Positions 55,101 to 60,500 of a stretch of DNA of 64,000 nt are shown piece by piece. Under the pieces are notes generated by a model. The model was not told the origin of the DNA. It was given only the letters and a program-made list of their open reading frames with translations, and searched no databases. Position 1 is the stretch's first letter, and each line of letters begins with the position of its first letter. Where the stretch lies: positions 59,305,439 to 59,369,438 of the forward strand of contig NW_024609836.1 of NCBI RefSeq assembly GCF_016920785.2, written 5' to 3'. The stretch is from Ixodes scapularis (Eukaryota > Arthropoda > Arachnida > Ixodida > Ixodidae). The position numbers and the translations under genes were made by a program.

Positions 55101-57546
55101 TCGAACCAGGAAATCCCGAACCACATAAACGAAGATAACGTGGTTCCAATAACACTGCAGTTCCAATTCTCCGCGGAAAAAAATAAAGAGAAAGGCTAAT
55201 CGAACTTTTCTTGCAAAACATAAGAACAAAAGGAAAAAGAGGAGATGGTCATTCAGGATAAATACCCCTTCGGAATAAAAAAATAAATAAATAAATAAGC
55301 TTAGGTCTCATAAAAGCACCATGCCGCTAGCACAAAACAAAAACTCAGAACCGAAAGTCAAAAAGCAGGTCGCAGGAGAGGGGTCACCCCATGACACAAA
55401 TTGCCCCAGAGTTCAAGAGCAACCGTTTGTGTTTGGAGGGCGACATTTTTCTTTGCCTCCCAACTTTCTTATTGTTTCCTCCTTCTATTCACCGCTGCGT
55501 TATTTTCATGGCCATAAAGACGCTCGCTGTGCTGAAGAGAGAAAAAAAGAAAGCAACTCAACAAGCAAGCAAACATGTATGTAGCCAGATGATCAAAGCC
55601 AAGCCGAGCCATCTCATCTCATCAGCTTTGAGCCTTTGACGACGACGACGGCGCAACTGGCGAATAATGCGAGCAAACAAGCGTCCGTAGCCCCTGATGA
55701 TCCAAGCCAAGCCGAGCTGTCTCATCTCATCAGCTTCGCACGTAGCGAAGCTTCGCAGACAGCACGCCGTGCGCTTAGCAGACAGCGCGCGCAACCACGT
55801 TTAGCAGACGACAATCTGCGATTAAATAGGCGGAAACGCTTTCCGCTTTGATGTTGGTTACTTATCTTTTATTTTTGTTGTTACGATTGTCTTCTTCGCC
55901 AAGCGGCGGCGCTTGTCACGGCAGAGTGACTCATTGTTAAACGGGGCGACAGCGTTTAAAAACCGCTTCACGCCCGCGGGAGCAGGAAGCCACTCATTCG
56001 TTCAGTCGATAAATAAAGAATGCTAACACGCTATCGAACACGATAACGCCACGAAGATTTGCATTAGGAATGCGCTCAACAGAAGAGGCAACGAACCTTC
56101 CTGTTCGTATTGTTCTGAACTACAGAGTCAGTGCGATAAACAACGCGATTACAGACCATTCCAACCACTGATCTCTATTGTAGTAGGCTGGATCGCGGAC
56201 CACGGCCTCGGCAGCTGGGGCCGACTGTCGCCACCGGCGGCCATTGATTGACATCACCAAATACATGGGACTCTATGGGAAAAACGAGAAAGTGCCGTTT
56301 CCACCGTTTCTAAGCTGTTGTCGGCACTGGAACTTTTTGGCTGCTTTTCGGGAAGCCTGTCAAATAGCATGTGAAAAGACATTAAAACTGACAGCCCTTA
56401 CAGTTCTTATAGATAAATCTTTTGTGGTCGAGAGTGACTCCGCTGGGCGAGAAATGTAGTGCAGCTCAATGAGACGAGAGTTACCGCGGAGTCGGTGGCG
56501 GTTTCGACAAGTTGGGTTTAGCAGACGATAAGCTTGAGGGCTTTGCTACGCGGAATTCGCTCACTCCCCGAAAGCCGCTGTCGAGATGGAACTTCTCTGA
56601 CATTCGACAACTTCTGGGCTTCCCCGAGGACGGTCTTACTGACGGCAAGTTCCTTTGTTTACTACACTATGAGAGCAAGCTTGCCAGCTTAGCCGTAGGG
56701 TGCTCCGATACGTTTGATTTTTTTTTAATTGGCGCTCGAACGTTTGACAAATACCGATTCGATCTCCGAACACCTGACATAAGGATTGCAGCACACCATA
56801 AAATACTCGCTTCCAAGCACAGCGTGCATGCTTTGATATTCTTGCTTTTGTGCGTTTCTCCCATAGACCTGCGTGTATTGCCTGGTGTCAAGCAATGGCC
56901 GCCGGTGGCGACACCGACGGGCTCCCGATCCGCAATCCAGCCTACTATTATACACTCCGTTGAAAAACGCGCGCAGCGCCGCTAGCGGAGGAGCTGGCGT
57001 TCGACTGCGAGGCGCGTTCAGCAGCCTGCGGCGCCTTTTCGCATGCCAAGCTGTGGCGGCGGAAGCGCGCACGGACGAAACTTTTGCTTTTTGAGCCGAC
57101 AAGTTGAGGGTGACGTTGCATGAGTGCTGGGGCAGAAGGGCATTTAGCTGTTCTCCACTTCTTATATATTGAGTTTGAGTCGTTATTAGGGGTAATTTCT
57201 CTAGTTGCGGCCGAAAAAGGAGTTGGAGCAATTTTCCAAAAAACAAGACGGCCGCCACCATAATTGCTCTGAGTGGGAAATTTATTTCGCTCGTCGCTGT
57301 AAACCTAGGACTGCTGGAACGATGATATTTGGAGGCGAGTGAGATGTTCACTAAGTTTGTGCACGAAGAGTGCCAAGTTTCTTTAAAACAGCAGGTGTGA
57401 AAGTTATGTTTCTAACGAATAAAGAAATAAAGCTGTACGGGGTATCCAATGTTGGACCCAAAAATGTTGTGTTATAACCGGGCTGTGCGAAGTGCAGATT
57501 TGGACTTACGGGTTCTCGGACTTGACAGTAACATTACACAGCACTT

Positions 57547-57594
<48 letters not shown>

Positions 57595-60500
57595 TGGCAT
57601 AGGGAAACCAGGTGAAAATTTGGTTTGGGCGGCGTAACTCAATGGAACCGATTTTGACCATGAAAAGGCTGTCAAGAGAATACCACTGGTCGGGGGAGGT
57701 GGAGACTTTAGAGGTAGGAAGGGGCTAGTGCACAGTACTTCCATTTGAAACAACTTTACGAAAGGTGGTTCCAAAGCCGAGAAAACAAAGTTGTCGACCA
57801 ACACACGGTTTGGCCGCCAAGGGCTTTTGCAGTCAGCTGTTGTGTAATAACCTGTTGTGCGAGGTGCTAATTTTCAGCGCACAGGTACTTTGACATGACC
57901 GTCACTTGGCACAACACTTATTATAACAAAAAAGAGTTGGCATAGCGAAACCAGGTGGAAATTTAGTTTGGGCGGCGTAACTTAATGGGAACTGGCTTTG
58001 ACCGTCAAAGGCTGTAAGATAATACCACTCATCGTGGGAGATGCACAATTTACAGGTAGGAAGGGACCAGTGGACGGTACTTCCAGTTCGAACCACTTTG
58101 CGATTGGTGGCTTTAAAGCCAAGAAAAAAAAATTGTTGTCTACAGAGCTCGGGTTGTCAGCGTTTCCATATCCAAAAGGAGGCTGATCAAGAAAGAAAGC
58201 ACACCACATAAACTTCTGATGAACATAATCCCTGGAGAAGGGGAACAAGAGGGACAAAGGACAAACACAAATCTCCAAACACAGCTAGGTGACTGGTGCG
58301 CGACCGAAAAAATCCGCCTGGTCCGGGTATCGAACCCGGGACCTCTCCATTACAGGTGGAGCGCTCTACCAATTGAGCTAACCAGGGGTTAGACATCAGT
58401 AGAGCAAACGGGTTTTATCAGCCGCCACCAGTCTAACACCAACAAGGGTGAAGCTTGCAACTTAAGGTTATAATTAGAATGCAATTAAATGCAAAGGTGC
58501 AAGCGAGCTGGACAATAATGATGAAAATAATCCCTGGAGAAGGGGAACAAGAGGGACAAAGGACAAACACAAATTTCCAAAAAAAAAAAAAAAAAATACC
58601 ACATAAACTTCCATACTCAAACGTCGATTCTCCAGTGATTCCGAGTTTCATTGTTGTTTTCTTTAGATTTATATTTGTCACTTTTTACCGTTCGAATCTT
58701 TCTTCATGAAGTACAGATTGCGTGCCATACTTGTCCAGAAATATGATCGACACGTACGATGGGGACGAAACTTCTTTGGAGAGCATTCCTCCAACGAAAT
58801 TGGCACTGCATACCCGCGAGTATGGGATGGCATTTCAGTTCGTCCCATCGGCGCTGACACATGTAGGTGTTACTGGTACGGAAACAAACGCAGAGCGCAA
58901 AGCGGCAGTGTAGAATATGTCAGCCTTGCCGACACAGCGGCAGACATGATCGGGAGCCCAAATTTCTCGCGTCGTACGGCACGGCTCCATCGTTGTCGCT
59001 GTCCACAAAACATCGGCGAGGTGAAAAAACTGTGAAACTTTGTCTGCACGAAATACGACGCATAACTATTGAAGCACTTAATGACGCAGCACAGGCAGCA
59101 CTTCATGCTGTGAACCCAGCGCAACCGCACCACTCCGACTTCAAAGCGTACCAACGTACGCGGCGTGGTTTCGGTTTCGTTTTCTCTGGGGTTCTCACTG
59201 CCTACCTTCGGTACCTGCCGCGCGGCGGCGCGCCAGTCGCGTCGCACGGAGTGTATAGAGATCAGTCATTCCAATGGTCGCCTTCTGCGCCCTGAATGGA
59301 TGGATGGATCGATGGATGTAAAGTCTGTACCTTTAGAATGGCCGGTAGCCTTGCGTCCCCTATACTCAATCTCACCCTACAATGGACTAGGGCCTAAGGC
59401 TGGCGGGCGGAGCACTGCCTCCGAAAAGCTTGTATCCGCATTGCGGAAGAGTCCGCTAGAGAAATTCAGACATGCAAGAGTACGAAGCACTAATCTAACG
59501 CAAATAGTTCTCTGTTATGATAACGGGCTATCGTATATTGGTAAAGGTACATGGTTTTAGTTTCGTAAATATTCTTGCCATATTTCGTTGGACGGCGCAC
59601 AAGCAACACTGGCATAAAGTCGTTTTGCCCATGCCATTACACTGCAATCCAATCCAACTTGTGTACGTAAAACGTACCCGGACCCATAGGGGTACTAGTG
59701 TGGTGCTGCAAATTGAAGCAGACAGCAACCAGTCGAAAACTGACTTCTGGTAATGCATTTCTATGGGAAAAAGTAAGTGCATTTTCTTCTTACGCTCGTT
59801 TATAAGGGCAAATATCACGAATAATTCGGACCTACTAGGTAGCTTGGAACATTTCTCAGTCAGGCAGACAAAACGATTGGTCAGTTACGGCGGTTTCTTT
59901 CCAATACATTGCATTAAAAACGGTTCTAAAACCGTTTCGTACATGTATTTATGTGCACTGTCGGACACTGTTAGCGCGAACATGACGTCGGCGCTTTTCA
60001 GCATCGAGGATATACGTGACAAGCGAACAAAGGACATCTGAAAAACCAAGAGAGACGGCCAGAACTACGCAGTAACACTGGAGCAGTAACTCACTTCCGC
60101 ATGTACGATCAAATTAAATTGAAGGTCAGGTAATATAGTCAGATTTTCAATAAGAACTGCTTTCTTTTTTCTGCTGTGTGAAGATGCTTGTTCTACATTC
60201 AAAACGTTATTTTCGGGCGAAGAGACAAAATGCACGCGCGTTTTCGCATAGGAATGCACAGGAGCACCGCAAAAGTAGACTGGTTGCTGTCTGCTTCAAT
60301 AGACCATTTGCAATATTCCCAAGCGCCCCCGCCCGCACTCGAGAAATCGTGGGAATGGTGTTCCGTCAGATCCCTAGTCATCACTAATTTCAATTTTTCA
60401 AAGAAAGGAGGCGCATTTGACAGATATGTTTACATCTTAATTGTTTCTCTGAGAAGGAGAGGGAACGGCCTGGCGTCTTCTCCGCCTCTCCACCTTGAGG

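Noticed and set aside
56725..57351. 208-codon minus-strand frame
   Set aside because: It crosses the right inverted arm of the TIR element and shows no recognisable motif; kept only as part of that element.
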